The notes under the pieces were generated by a model, which was not told where the DNA came from, searched no databases, and saw nothing but the letters and a program-made list of their open reading frames with translations. A stretch of 43,271 nucleotides of DNA. Origin: an uncultured Massilimicrobiota sp. (lineage in GTDB: Bacteria > Bacillota_I > Bacilli_A > Erysipelotrichales > Coprobacillaceae). Below are positions 10,835 through 18,802 of this stretch, one piece after another. The DNA lies in NCBI GenBank assembly GCA_944325245.1, contig CALUZM010000012.1, forward strand, positions 1 to 43,271, given 5' to 3'. The position numbers and the translations under genes were made by a program. Each line of letters starts with the position of its first letter. Position 1 is the first letter of the stretch.

Positions 10835-11254
10835 TTAAGCATCTAAGCCTTCAACTTTTACACCCATATTACGAGCAGTACCAGCTACGATTTTCATTGC
10901 TCCTTCTAAATCGTTAGCGTTTAAATCAGGCATTTTGTATTCAGCGATTTCTTTTAATTTTTCAGCTGATAAAGTTGCAACTGTTTGTTTAGAATCAGAA
11001 GCAGCTTTTTTAATTCCACATGCCTTTTTAATCATTTCAGCAGTTGGAGCAGTTTTTAATACGAAGTCAAAGCTTTTGTCTTCATAAATTGTCAAAACAA
11101 CTGGTACAGTTTCACCCATACGATCTTTTGTCTGATCATTAAAAGCTGTACAGAATTTTGGCATTTGAATACCAGCACCTGCTAAAGCTGGACCTGGTTT
11201 AGCTCCCCCTGCAGGGAATTGAATTTTCATAACTCTAGTGACTTTCTTACTCAC
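10835..11254 (-). CDS. rplK: 50S ribosomal protein L11
   Basis: L11 (139 residues) sits at the GTPase-associated centre with 23S helices 43/44. It begins VSKKVTRVMKIQFPAGGAKPGPALAGAG, with the Pro-rich linker and the C-terminal RNA-binding domain ending in AGTARNMGVKVEG. The start is GTG at 11254: AGGAGG lies 8 bases upstream (11268-11263), while the more upstream GTG at 11263 would overlap that site. It is the first gene of the rplK-rplA unit, with its own promoter and structured leader. Confidence 0.97.
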   Translation of the reverse strand: MSKKVTRVMKIQFPAGGAKPGPALAGAGIQMPKFCTAFNDQTKDRMGETVPVVLTIYEDKSFDFVLKTAPTAEMIKKACGIKKAASDSKQTVATLSAEKLKEIAEYKMPDLNANDLEGAMKIVAGTARNMGVKVEGLDA

Positions 11255-11287
11255 GCGACACACCTCCTATAAAAATTTGTCCGTGCT

Positions 11288-11314
11288 GTGGTATAGGACA
11301 GTCAATCCTCCCAC
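11288..11314 (-). promoter_or_regulatory. Candidate L1-binding hairpin in the rplK-rplA leader
   Basis: The leader RNA contains GUGGGAGGAUUGAC (11314-11301), which can fold with GUCCUAUACCAC (to 11288). The string GUGGGAGG-UUGA resembles the L1 stalk in 23S rRNA (E. coli GGUGGGAGGCUUUGAAG), so L1 may bind here and repress its own operon. This is recognition by eye. Confidence 0.5.
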
Positions 11315-11344
11315 GCATAGTAACACATATTGCGTCGTTTATTT

Positions 11345-11372
11345 ATTATACACAAACAAATCAGGATTGCAA
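11345..11372 (-). promoter_or_regulatory. Promoter of rplK-rplA
   Basis: The minus strand has TTGCAA (11372-11367), a 16-base spacer and TATAAT (11350-11345). It lies between the nusG terminator and rplK, giving a leader of about 85 nt. Confidence 0.75.
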
Positions 11373-11405
11373 TAGTTTTTTTATTGATTATATCAACTTT
11401 TTTAC

Positions 11406-11432
11406 AAAAAAAGACCAACTTAGTGGTCTTTT
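11406..11432 (-). terminator. Terminator after nusG
   Basis: The minus strand has AAAAGACCA, a 6-base loop, TGGTCTTTT and a run of T, starting 3 bases after the nusG stop. The 9-bp stem ends the secE-nusG transcript. Confidence 0.88.
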
Positions 11433-11434
11433 CA

Positions 11435-11992
11435 TTATAATTCTACTTTTTCTAGCTGGACAAGTCCAATCTCCATAGAATTTTCATTTCCTAAGAAATC
11501 AATCAAAACGCTTGCTTCTTCTTTTTCATAATCAATAGATTCAACTTTTCCCTGTTTTCCAGCAAATGGTCCAGAAATGACTCTCACTTCATCTCCAACA
11601 CCAAAATCAACTTCGACTTGAGATGTTTTGATACCCATACGTTTTAAAATAGGATTAATTTCCTCTTCAGGTAATGGGAATGGTTTTGCTCCACCACCAG
11701 AAGACCCAATAAACCCTGTAACACCTGAAGTATTACGAACAATATACCAGGCTTCATCAGTCATAATCATTTCCACTAAAACGTAACCAGGAAACATATT
11801 CTTTGTTTTATTAATTTTTTTACCATCTTTAATTTCAGTTTCTACATGTTCAGGAATCACTATATTAAATAAGCAATCCTGAAGTCCCATTGATTCAACA
11901 CGTTTTTCTAAATTTTCTTTAACTTTATTTTCATGACCTGAATATGTGTTGACAACATACCAGCGTCTTCCTTCATCATTCATTCCTGACAT
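11435..11992 (-). CDS. nusG: Transcription termination/antitermination factor NusG
   Basis: NusG (185 residues) binds RNA polymerase across the cleft and modulates pausing. The NGN domain opens with RRWYVVNTYSGHENKVKENL. Near its end are FPGYVLVEMIMTDEAWYIVRNT and the conserved turn before the linker. A C-terminal KOW domain reads GPFAGKQGKVESIDYEKEEASV. Start ATG 11992 is one base after the secE stop; an in-frame ATG three codons later (11983) is an alternative. A terminator follows directly. Confidence 0.97.
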   Translation of the reverse strand: MSGMNDEGRRWYVVNTYSGHENKVKENLEKRVESMGLQDCLFNIVIPEHVETEIKDGKKINKTKNMFPGYVLVEMIMTDEAWYIVRNTSGVTGFIGSSGGGAKPFPLPEEEINPILKRMGIKTSQVEVDFGVGDEVRVISGPFAGKQGKVESIDYEKEEASVLIDFLGNENSMEIGLVQLEKVEL

Positions 11993-11993
11993 A

Positions 11994-12182
11994 CTAATTC
12001 ATCCCCAATGCTCTTAAGATTAACGCAATGACTGCATCACTCGCATAAAAATATACTCCAAATAAAAAACAAAAAACTAATACAACAACTGAATTATAAG
12101 CTAACTCTTTTTTTGTTAACCAATGAATATTCTTAATTTCTGCACGAATACCTTTTAGTGTACACCATTCTCTGAACTTCAT
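11994..12182 (-). CDS. secE: Preprotein translocase subunit SecE
   Basis: SecE (62 residues) is the small clamp subunit of the SecYEG channel. It has a short amphipathic N-terminal part (IKNIHWLTKKELAYNSVVVL, including the W-x-x-[KS]-K-E-L motif) and one C-terminal transmembrane helix at about residues 33-55. The frame is open 15 codons upstream, but that part overlaps the end of rpmG, and ATG 12182 has an AGGAGGG site 7 bases upstream. It lies between rpmG and nusG, the normal bacterial order. Confidence 0.95.
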   Translation of the reverse strand: MKFREWCTLKGIRAEIKNIHWLTKKELAYNSVVVLVFCFLFGVYFYASDAVIALILRALGMN

Positions 12183-12192
12183 GTTTACCCTC

Positions 12193-12342
12193 CTATTTTG
12201 TTTCTCTGTGGATTGTATGTTTTCCACATTTTTTACAATATTTTCTTAACTCAAGTCTTTCAACATTTAATCTTTTATTTTTAGTAATTGAATAATTACG
12301 TGATAAACATTCACTACATACCAAAATAACTTTTTGTTTCAT
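12193..12342 (-). CDS. rpmG: 50S ribosomal protein L33
   Basis: A 49-residue L33, short enough to be missed by length cut-offs. It opens [18 protein letters not shown], has a basic middle and ends [15 protein letters not shown]. The zinc-ribbon cysteines C9, C12, C36 and C39 are all present, so this is the zinc-binding (C+) form. An AGGAG site lies 8 bases before ATG 12342. It is directly followed by secE and nusG, the standard context. In Firmicutes with two L33 copies the C+ form can be replaced under zinc limitation; no second copy is in the window. Confidence 0.96.
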   Translation of the reverse strand: MKQKVILVCSECLSRNYSITKNKRLNVERLELRKYCKKCGKHTIHRETK

Positions 12343-12379
12343 GTCCATCACTCCTTTACGTTTTTATAATTTAACACAT

Positions 12380-12994
12380 TTATTTTAGCTCGTCAATGCC
12401 TACTATTTTCTTTGAATAGCGATAAGCCGCATTATAGACACTTTTAACCGAAATATGAAGCTTTTCAGCAATTTCTATCTCTTTATAACCTGCTTTCTTA
12501 TATTCCATAACTTGTTTTTCACGTAATGATATTTTAGCTTCAATTTGCGTCGAATAATATGTTGTTGTTTCCTTAATCATCAGATGAGCTTCAGGCTGAT
12601 AGCGTTCATGTAAATCAGCCACCATATCAATATAACGTGTTTCTTTATCACTATTTATATAACTATCCAATGACATAATACTTTGACCCATACGATAACA
12701 GATATCTTTATTAACACGCATCAGACTAAACAAGCGTTTTGTGATAGCTGTTTTCATAAATGTCATCAAGCTGGCCTTTTGATCATCTCGATAACTATCC
12801 AGTATATCATCAAATCCCATCATTGCCATTTGAATAAAATCTTCATACTCGTATCCACTGACAAAATAACGTCTAAAAGCCAGCACCCATTTTCCTACTA
12901 GACGATAATAGCGTTGATATAACAGTTCCTGTGCTGCCATACTTCCACATCGCATCAAATATATCAATTCATCATCACAGATGTAGCTTTTCAT
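12380..12994 (-). CDS. sigH: RNA polymerase sigma factor, SigH (Spo0H)-like
   Basis: A sigma-70 family protein of 204 residues. Region 2 is seen in LVGKWVLAFRRYFVSGYEYEDFIQMAMMGFDDILDSY and region 4 in the C-terminal helix-turn-helix LSLREKQVMEYKKAGYKEIEIAEKLHISVKSVYNAAYR. Length and place (between rlmB and rpmG-secE-nusG) match Bacillus sigH, the early stationary-phase and sporulation sigma factor. Region 2 is rather divergent, so the name rests partly on position. AGGAGG precedes the start; the gene lies 12 bases after rlmB. Confidence 0.82.
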   Translation of the reverse strand: MKSYICDDELIYLMRCGSMAAQELLYQRYYRLVGKWVLAFRRYFVSGYEYEDFIQMAMMGFDDILDSYRDDQKASLMTFMKTAITKRLFSLMRVNKDICYRMGQSIMSLDSYINSDKETRYIDMVADLHERYQPEAHLMIKETTTYYSTQIEAKISLREKQVMEYKKAGYKEIEIAEKLHISVKSVYNAAYRYSKKIVGIDELK

Positions 12995-13006
12995 GCTACC
13001 TCCTTT

Positions 13007-13738
13007 CTACTTTAAAGGATGACGTGAATTGTAAATCTGATAAAGGATAACTGCCGTTGCGACAGATGCATTTAAAGAAGTCACATGTCCCTTCATCGGT
13101 AAGACAACATTCATATCACAATGTTTCTTAACCAGACGTGAAATTCCAAAACCTTCAGAACCAATCACAACAACAAGAGGCATATTATAATCAATAGCAC
13201 GATAATCCTGCGATTCATCTAAATCGCATCCTACAACCCAATAACCTCTTTTTTTCAAGTCATCTAGTGTTCTCGAAAGATTTGTAACTTGGGCAACTTT
13301 GACATGATCAATAGCTCCCGTAGATACTTTCGCAACCGTTGGAGACAAACCTACACTACGATTTTTACCAATAATAACACCGTCTACTTCAATCGCATCA
13401 CAAGTACGCAAGATAGCCCCTAAATTATGTGGATCTTCCAGACCATCCAGCATGAGTAATAATGGCTGTTTGTGAGCAGGAATGTCTTCAATCATTTCAT
13501 CTAGTGTGTAATAACGATAACTTTCAACCTGTGCCACAACTCCCTGATGAACAACATGTCCGACCATTTGTTCTAACTCATCTTTATGAGACACCATATG
13601 AACTTTTACTTTTTTAGCTTTCGCCAAAGCCATCACTTTATCATCTTTAGCATTCTTCAATACATAAACCTCATAAACCGGTTTATTTCCCTTTAAAGAT
13701 TCTATAACTGTGTTTTTTCCATAAATATATTGTCTCAT
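13007..13738 (-). CDS. rlmB: 23S rRNA 2'-O-methyltransferase RlmB (SpoU/TrmH family)
   Basis: A 243-residue SPOUT methyltransferase that methylates the 2'-O of a guanosine in the peptidyl-transferase region of 23S rRNA. The N-terminal substrate-binding domain (to about residue 75) is followed by motif 1 DGLEDPHNLGAILRTCDA, motif 2 VVIGSEGFGIS and motif 3 LPMKGHVTSLNASVATAVILY, which form the knotted SAM site. It lies in the conserved cysS-mrnC-rlmB order of Firmicutes and is 20 bases after mrnC. Confidence 0.93.
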   Translation of the reverse strand: MRQYIYGKNTVIESLKGNKPVYEVYVLKNAKDDKVMALAKAKKVKVHMVSHKDELEQMVGHVVHQGVVAQVESYRYYTLDEMIEDIPAHKQPLLLMLDGLEDPHNLGAILRTCDAIEVDGVIIGKNRSVGLSPTVAKVSTGAIDHVKVAQVTNLSRTLDDLKKRGYWVVGCDLDESQDYRAIDYNMPLVVVIGSEGFGISRLVKKHCDMNVVLPMKGHVTSLNASVATAVILYQIYNSRHPLK

Positions 13739-13758
13739 AATTTTTCACTCCATGCGTC

Positions 13759-14169
13759 TCAGATTTGTCTCGATTTTTTCTCATATTCATAAACAAATTG
13801 TTTAAACATCTCAAATATTTCTTTGATTCTTTCTTGTTTTTTTTCTAAATACAAATGTCCAATCAATGCTTCAAATCCCGTTGATTGATTATAAACCAAT
13901 ACAGATGTATTTTTAGGAACATGTCGACTCTTGGCATTTCTTCCTCTTTTATAAATACGAATTTCTTCCTCATTCAACCATTGATTTTCTATTGCTTTTT
14001 GCATAAACGCTGCCTGTGCCTTCGCACTTACAAACAATTTTGATTCCTTTTGAAGCCAGTCAGGTTTCATAATTCCCTTTTCTATCAATAAATACTCTCT
14101 GACATAAACTTCAAAAACACTATCTCCTAAATACGCTAAAGCTAAAACATTCATCAACTCTGGTTTCAT
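13759..14169 (-). CDS. mrnC: Mini-ribonuclease III (23S rRNA maturation)
   Basis: A 136-residue RNase III catalytic domain without a double-stranded RNA-binding domain, as in Mini-III, which trims 23S precursor ends. The catalytic segment LALAYLGDSVFEVYVRE contains D16 and E20, with the second acidic cluster near GFEALIGHLYLEK (about residues 104-116). The start overlaps the cysS stop as TAATG, so translation is probably coupled. Position after cysS is conserved in Firmicutes. Confidence 0.94.
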   Translation of the reverse strand: MKPELMNVLALAYLGDSVFEVYVREYLLIEKGIMKPDWLQKESKLFVSAKAQAAFMQKAIENQWLNEEEIRIYKRGRNAKSRHVPKNTSVLVYNQSTGFEALIGHLYLEKKQERIKEIFEMFKQFVYEYEKKSRQI

Positions 14170-15506
14170 TATATAATTCCTTTGTCCTGTAACTCTTTTC
14201 TTAAAAGATCAGCTTTTTCAAAATTCTTTTCGCTTTTTTCTTTTTGCCATTGTTGATATAATGCGATATCTTCATCACTCAACTGTTTTGTCTGATGAAC
14301 AAATCCCATTGTATCCAACATATGAATCAATGTCTGATAACCTTCAGAAATCTGATGATTATCTTTATCTTTTACACGCATCAACTGATTTAAGACTTTC
14401 ACCTGTCCTAAAATCTGTGTTAAAGCTAAAGATGTATTTAAATCATCACTTAAGGCAGCCACCATTTCATCAACCGATTCTTTACAATAACTTTGTTCTA
14501 AACAATGATGAACCTGCAAATACAAAGAAGCCTGCTTCAAAATATTTTCTACTTTTTCTACTTCTTTTTTCACATTTGTCAAAACTTCATCTGTAAAATT
14601 TAAGGGATTACGATAATGCGTAGATAACATTAACCATTTATACACATTACATCCTAATTGTTCTAATAAATCCTTTGCCCATAAAACATTTCCTAAAGAT
14701 TTTGACATCTTCTGATTATTAATATTAATCATTTGATTATGCATCCAAATATGGGCAATAGGATGGTGATGACAAGCCATAGATTGAGCAATTTCATTTT
14801 CATGATGAGGGAATTTTAAATCCTGTCCACCCCCATGAATATCAATACGTCCATTTTCAAAAATATCATTAATCATCACAACACATTCAGTATGCCATCC
14901 AGGTCTTCCTTTTGACCAGGGACTATCAAACTGAATACCTTCATCCGTCTTTTTCCACAAAGCAAAATCAGTTGGGCTTTCTTTTTTATCATTATCATCA
15001 ACACGTTCACTCGCTCCTGCAATCAGATCTTCAATCTTGATTCCTGAAAGCATCCCATACTCCTTAATCTTTGTGACTCTAAAATAAACATCTCCATCGA
15101 CTTCATAAGCATAGCCCTGCTTAACCAAGTCTGCAATAAAATCAATAATCGGTTGCATTGTTTCTGTAACACGTGGTGCATAAGTTGGAAACAGTAAATT
15201 TAATCCACGTCTGACATCTTCATAAGCTTTGATATACTTATCAGTTAATTCTTTTTCTGTAATGCCTTCTTCTTTTGCAGCTTTGATGATTTTATCATCA
15301 ACATCTGTAAAATTAGAAACAAAAGTGACTTTATAACCTAAATATTCAAAAGTTCTTCTTAAAACATCAAAAACAATCATTGGACGCGTATTTCCAATAT
15401 GCACATAATTATAGACTGTCGGTCCACATACATAGATACTGACTTCTCCTTCTTTAATTGGCACAAACTCTTCTTTTTGGTTCGTTAATGAATTAAACAG
15501 TCTCAT
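14169..15506 (-). CDS. cysS: Cysteinyl-tRNA synthetase
   Basis: CysRS (445 residues) charges tRNA-Cys. The class I HIGH motif is HIGN at residues 36-39, with the zinc ligand C27 in YVCGPTVYNYVHIGN. Further zinc ligands lie in GWHTECV and the HGGGQDLKFPHHENE block. The KMSKS loop is at about 264-268 (NNQKMSKSLGN). The length is slightly short because of a compact C-terminal anticodon domain. Upstream is a promoter and a terminator-like hairpin inside the leader; I see no T-box, which is common for this gene in Firmicutes. It heads cysS-mrnC-rlmB. Confidence 0.98.
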   Translation of the reverse strand: MRLFNSLTNQKEEFVPIKEGEVSIYVCGPTVYNYVHIGNTRPMIVFDVLRRTFEYLGYKVTFVSNFTDVDDKIIKAAKEEGITEKELTDKYIKAYEDVRRGLNLLFPTYAPRVTETMQPIIDFIADLVKQGYAYEVDGDVYFRVTKIKEYGMLSGIKIEDLIAGASERVDDNDKKESPTDFALWKKTDEGIQFDSPWSKGRPGWHTECVVMINDIFENGRIDIHGGGQDLKFPHHENEIAQSMACHHHPIAHIWMHNQMININNQKMSKSLGNVLWAKDLLEQLGCNVYKWLMLSTHYRNPLNFTDEVLTNVKKEVEKVENILKQASLYLQVHHCLEQSYCKESVDEMVAALSDDLNTSLALTQILGQVKVLNQLMRVKDKDNHQISEGYQTLIHMLDTMGFVHQTKQLSDEDIALYQQWQKEKSEKNFEKADLLRKELQDKGII

Positions 15507-15524
15507 TTTCTGTCCTCCTTAAAT

Positions 15525-15575
15525 AAAAAAGCAAATGATAAAGACTTGATATCGATTTACTTTATCATATGCTTT
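15525..15575 (-). terminator. Leader hairpin with T-run before cysS (candidate attenuator)
   Basis: The minus strand has AAAGCATATGATAAAG (15575-15560), a 16-base loop, CTTTATCATTTGCTTT (15543-15528) and TTTTTTATTT. There is one mismatch in 16 pairs. It lies between the promoter (15599-15628) and the ribosome site, so cysS RNA must pass it. A second copy of ATATGATAAAG just upstream could pair with the same 3' arm. Confidence 0.6.
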
Positions 15576-15598
15576 ATAAATGCTTTATCATATATCTT

Positions 15599-15628
15599 AT
15601 TATACTATAACAAATTCACTTTTGTTAA
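15599..15628 (-). promoter_or_regulatory. Promoter of cysS
   Basis: The minus strand has TTAACA (15628-15623), an 18-base spacer and TATAAT (15604-15599), upstream of the leader hairpin. The -10 is perfect and the -35 moderate. Confidence 0.6.
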
Positions 15629-15634
15629 TCAAGA

Positions 15635-16150
15635 TTAATGATGAACTGTCAACGATTGTAAATATTGTGATACCACCGTCTTATTTTCATCATAGATATT
15701 TTCTGGAGCCTGGTAGGCATAAATATAACTGGCTTCATCTGTGAAATAGACCATCTGCATAAATTTCATCCCTGAAGCCTGATAGACTCCTGTAAATTCA
15801 TAGCACTCTATACCACTAGGAATGGTTCTTTGAGCATACTGAACATGAATAGCCCCATCTTCTTCTAGTTGCCCTTCATATAACTGAGGTAATTCATCTA
15901 ATATATTATCTGTATCATCAATAACGGTTGCATAAGAATACATCTCATTATTTTTTACAAAACGTACATCTTTCTGATTCTCATTATTGATATCTAATTC
16001 GAAATCTTTAGGGTAGTAAAAAGAAACCTGATTAGCAACTTCATATAAAGTTCCATCGCGTTCGATAGCGATTTTTTCATCCTTTTTTCCACATGCAAAA
16101 AGACCGAAAATCATCATAATGACGATAAAAATCTTCATTGAAGTGTTCAT
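15635..16150 (-). CDS. Predicted lipoprotein of unknown function
   Basis: A 171-residue protein with a lipoprotein signal: a short basic start, the hydrophobic stretch IFIVIMMIFGLF and a lipobox ending at Cys20 (GLFAC, then GKKDEK). The mature part is acidic and mostly beta, with many aromatic residues (YEVANQVSFYYPKDFEL; MVYFTDEASYIYAY), and I recognise no domain. It should be anchored on the outer face of the membrane. It has its own promoter (16173-16201) and a GGAGGG site, and stands alone between the glg terminator and the cysS promoter. Function is unknown. Confidence 0.8.
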   Translation of the reverse strand: MNTSMKIFIVIMMIFGLFACGKKDEKIAIERDGTLYEVANQVSFYYPKDFELDINNENQKDVRFVKNNEMYSYATVIDDTDNILDELPQLYEGQLEEDGAIHVQYAQRTIPSGIECYEFTGVYQASGMKFMQMVYFTDEASYIYAYQAPENIYDENKTVVSQYLQSLTVHH

Positions 16151-16172
16151 TTTCTTCCCTCCTTACCAAAAC

Positions 16173-16201
16173 ATTGTACTAAACTCAATCATGAAAATCA
16201 A
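16173..16201 (-). promoter_or_regulatory. Promoter of the lipoprotein gene
   Basis: The minus strand has TTGATT (16201-16196), a 17-base spacer and TACAAT (16178-16173), about 22 bases before the start codon. Confidence 0.65.
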
Positions 16202-16215
16202 ATAAAATTTCTTAA

Positions 16216-16249
16216 GTAAATAAAAGAGACAGGTTTCCCTATCCCCTTT
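16216..16249 (-). terminator. Terminator of the glgCDA operon
   Basis: Just after the glgA stop the minus strand has AAAGGGGATAGG, a GAAA tetraloop, CCTGTCTCTTT and a T-rich tail. Allowing G-U pairs the stem is 11 bp. Confidence 0.78.
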
Positions 16250-16250
16250 A

Positions 16251-17678
16251 TTAATCTAACAATGAATTGAAAACTTTCAAATAGGCATCAGCACTTTTAT
16301 CCCAATCAAGTTTCGCTTCCATTGCACGATGAACTAATCCTTGCCATTTTTCTTTATCCTGATAAACCTTTAATGCATAATCAATAATATCCATCATTTC
16401 GTGAGCATTATAGTTTTTAAAACTAAATCCATCACCAGTATTTTCATATTCATTATAAGGTTCAACACTATCTTTGAGTCCACCAGTTTCTCTGACAATT
16501 GGAATTGTTCCATAACGCAAAGACATCATCTGTGATAAACCACAAGGTTCAAATAATGACGGCATTAAGAACATATCGCACCCCGCATAGATACGGCATG
16601 ATAATCCAAAATCATATTTCAGATTTAATGATAATTTCTGATTATGATAAGCCGCTATAGCTTTGAGTGGTTCTTCATATTTTTGATCACCAGCACCCAA
16701 AATCACAACCTGGACATCACGCTTCATCAATTCATCCATACGATTAATAATTAAATCCAATCCCTTTTGCCAAGTTAATCTTGTGACAATACCAATCAAT
16801 GGAACATCTTTATTTTCTGGCAATCCACATTCTTTTTGTAAAGCCAGTTTATTGATAACTTTCTTTTCATCAACATTTGTAATATCAAAATGTTCCACAA
16901 TTTCAGGATCCGTTGCTGGATTGATTGTTTCATAATCAATACCATTTAAAATACCATACAAATCATGTCGACGCATTTGTAAAATATTTTGTAATCCTTC
17001 ACCAAAACTATCTGTTAAGATTTCTTGGGCATATGTTGGTGAAACAGTTGTAATAATATCACTATAGAAAATAGCTGCTTTCATCATATTGAAACATCCA
17101 TCATTTCGACAGTTTCCATTATAATATAAATAATTATCTAATCCAAAATGGTCGCTCAACAAAGCAGGATCGCATTTTCCCTGATATGCAATATTATGGA
17201 TTGTAAAGACAATTTTTATACCTTGATAATATTCATAATAAGCATATCTTTCTTTGTAAAGTGTTGCAATCATGGCAGTCTGCCAATCATGTAAATGCAA
17301 GATATCAGGTTTGATATCAATATGTGATAATAATTCCAAAACCGCAAAATCAAAATAAGCAAATCTTTCATTATCATCATCATAACCATATAATCCCGGT
17401 CTTCTGAAATATTGTTCATTATCAATGAAATAATAAGTCACACCATCATATTCAGCTTTGAAAACACCACAATAGCATTTTCTCCATCCTACCCAGATAT
17501 CATAGTTTGTCACATACTCAATCGTATCAGCTAATTTCATATCCTGATACTTAGGTAATACAACAATACATTCATGTCCCTTTTGAACAAGAGCTTTGGG
17601 AAGTGAACCTAAAACATCAGCCAAACCACCTGATTTAATGTAAGGGTTTGCCTCACTTGTCGCAAATACAATTCTCAT
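16251..17678 (-). CDS. glgA: Glycogen synthase (ADP-glucose, GT5)
   Basis: GlgA (475 residues) extends alpha-1,4-glucan from ADP-glucose. The N-terminal substrate loop is KSGGLADVLG at residues 15-24 (KTGGL in most homologues). The first Rossmann domain has DILHLHDWQTAM and IHNIAYQG. The C-terminal domain carries TRLTWQKGLDLI and the nucleotide-sugar motif FEPCGLSQMMSLRYGTIPIVRETGGL. It is last in glgC-glgD-glgA and overlaps the glgD stop as TAATG. No branching enzyme or phosphorylase gene is in the window. Confidence 0.97.
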   Translation of the reverse strand: MRIVFATSEANPYIKSGGLADVLGSLPKALVQKGHECIVVLPKYQDMKLADTIEYVTNYDIWVGWRKCYCGVFKAEYDGVTYYFIDNEQYFRRPGLYGYDDDNERFAYFDFAVLELLSHIDIKPDILHLHDWQTAMIATLYKERYAYYEYYQGIKIVFTIHNIAYQGKCDPALLSDHFGLDNYLYYNGNCRNDGCFNMMKAAIFYSDIITTVSPTYAQEILTDSFGEGLQNILQMRRHDLYGILNGIDYETINPATDPEIVEHFDITNVDEKKVINKLALQKECGLPENKDVPLIGIVTRLTWQKGLDLIINRMDELMKRDVQVVILGAGDQKYEEPLKAIAAYHNQKLSLNLKYDFGLSCRIYAGCDMFLMPSLFEPCGLSQMMSLRYGTIPIVRETGGLKDSVEPYNEYENTGDGFSFKNYNAHEMMDIIDYALKVYQDKEKWQGLVHRAMEAKLDWDKSADAYLKVFNSLLD

Positions 17679-18784
17679 TAAACAACATCCCCTTCTTTAA
17701 CGTAAAGTGGTTCTCCTTCTCCAATAAGTTCTTTTTTCTTCTCAACACGAGCATCCTTATCAATAACCACGTTTTCCAAATGAGCACCAGCACAAACTTT
17801 AGATCCATTTAAAATAATACAATTTTTCACAACTGCATTTTTACCAATAGTGACATTACGTGACAAGATACATCCATCAACTTCTCCATCAATGATAGCT
17901 CCATTTGCCACAAATGATTTTTTAACAACAGCATTTTTCAAATATTTTGTTGGTGGAGTATCATTTGTATTGGTAAAGATTGGCCATGTACTCTTGAAGA
18001 CTTGAGTAGAAATATCCATATCAAGGAATTCCATACTCACTTTATAATAAGCTTCATAAGAATCAATACATCTTGCAAATCCTTTATATTCATATGCCAT
18101 AATCTTTTTCTCATCACATAAGTATGCAAGCGTATCTCTTAAATTAAAGAATGAACTAATTTTTTGAGCAAAATTAATTAATTTCAACAAAGTCTTTTTA
18201 TTAATAACATATGTTTCCAAAGAAATATTTCTTTCTTTTCTATTTCCTTTATTATTTTTGATTTCCATGACTTGTTTACCTTTTAAACGTAAGAAATCAG
18301 ATCCAACAAAAGCTTCATCAGCATTATCGATTTTTTGATAAACCATTGTAATTTCTGCACCAGATTTTGCATGTGCATCTACAACATCAGCATAATTCAT
18401 TGTTGTAATAATATGTGCTGGTGCAATGATAACATAATCAGCCTTTGATTTTTCAAGAAATGCAATATTTTCCACAATATTATTGATATCATGATTATAC
18501 ATTGGACTATTAGCATATTTTTCATTATATAAGAGTGAAACTCCCCCTGATTTAGAGTTAAAATTCCAAGAGTTTCCATTTCCCAAGTGTTTAAACAATG
18601 ATCTTGGTTTTTCCTTAATCAAAATCCCAACATTATCCACATTAGAATTTGACATGTTTGATAAAACAAAGTCAATAATTCCATAACGACCTAAGAAGCT
18701 TACAGAAGCTACCGGTCTTCTTTCTGTTAAACCTTTATATGAAACATCAGAGTGTAAATTTATATATCCAACTACTTTTGCCAT
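17678..18784 (-). CDS. glgD: Glucose-1-phosphate adenylyltransferase regulatory subunit GlgD
   Basis: A 368-residue paralogue of GlgC. The N-terminal nucleotidyltransferase domain keeps the fold (FLGRYGIIDFVLSNMSNS) but lacks the GGRGTRL nucleotide loop, which marks the Firmicutes GlgD subunit. The C-terminal part has hexapeptide repeats (VVKKSFVANGAIIDGEVDGCILSRNVTIGKNAVVKNCIIL) forming a left-handed beta helix. It should pair with GlgC as a heterotetramer and adjust activity or regulation. It lies between glgC (18 bases) and glgA (overlap TAATG). Confidence 0.95.
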   Translation of the reverse strand: MAKVVGYINLHSDVSYKGLTERRPVASVSFLGRYGIIDFVLSNMSNSNVDNVGILIKEKPRSLFKHLGNGNSWNFNSKSGGVSLLYNEKYANSPMYNHDINNIVENIAFLEKSKADYVIIAPAHIITTMNYADVVDAHAKSGAEITMVYQKIDNADEAFVGSDFLRLKGKQVMEIKNNKGNRKERNISLETYVINKKTLLKLINFAQKISSFFNLRDTLAYLCDEKKIMAYEYKGFARCIDSYEAYYKVSMEFLDMDISTQVFKSTWPIFTNTNDTPPTKYLKNAVVKKSFVANGAIIDGEVDGCILSRNVTIGKNAVVKNCIILNGSKVCAGAHLENVVIDKDARVEKKKELIGEGEPLYVKEGDVV

Positions 18785-18802
18785 CTCGTTAACCCCCCTC
18801 TA

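Noticed and set aside
15507..15634. T-box riboswitch before cysS
   Set aside because: The leader is about 100 bases and has neither a T-box sequence nor a specifier loop; only a terminator-like hairpin is present.
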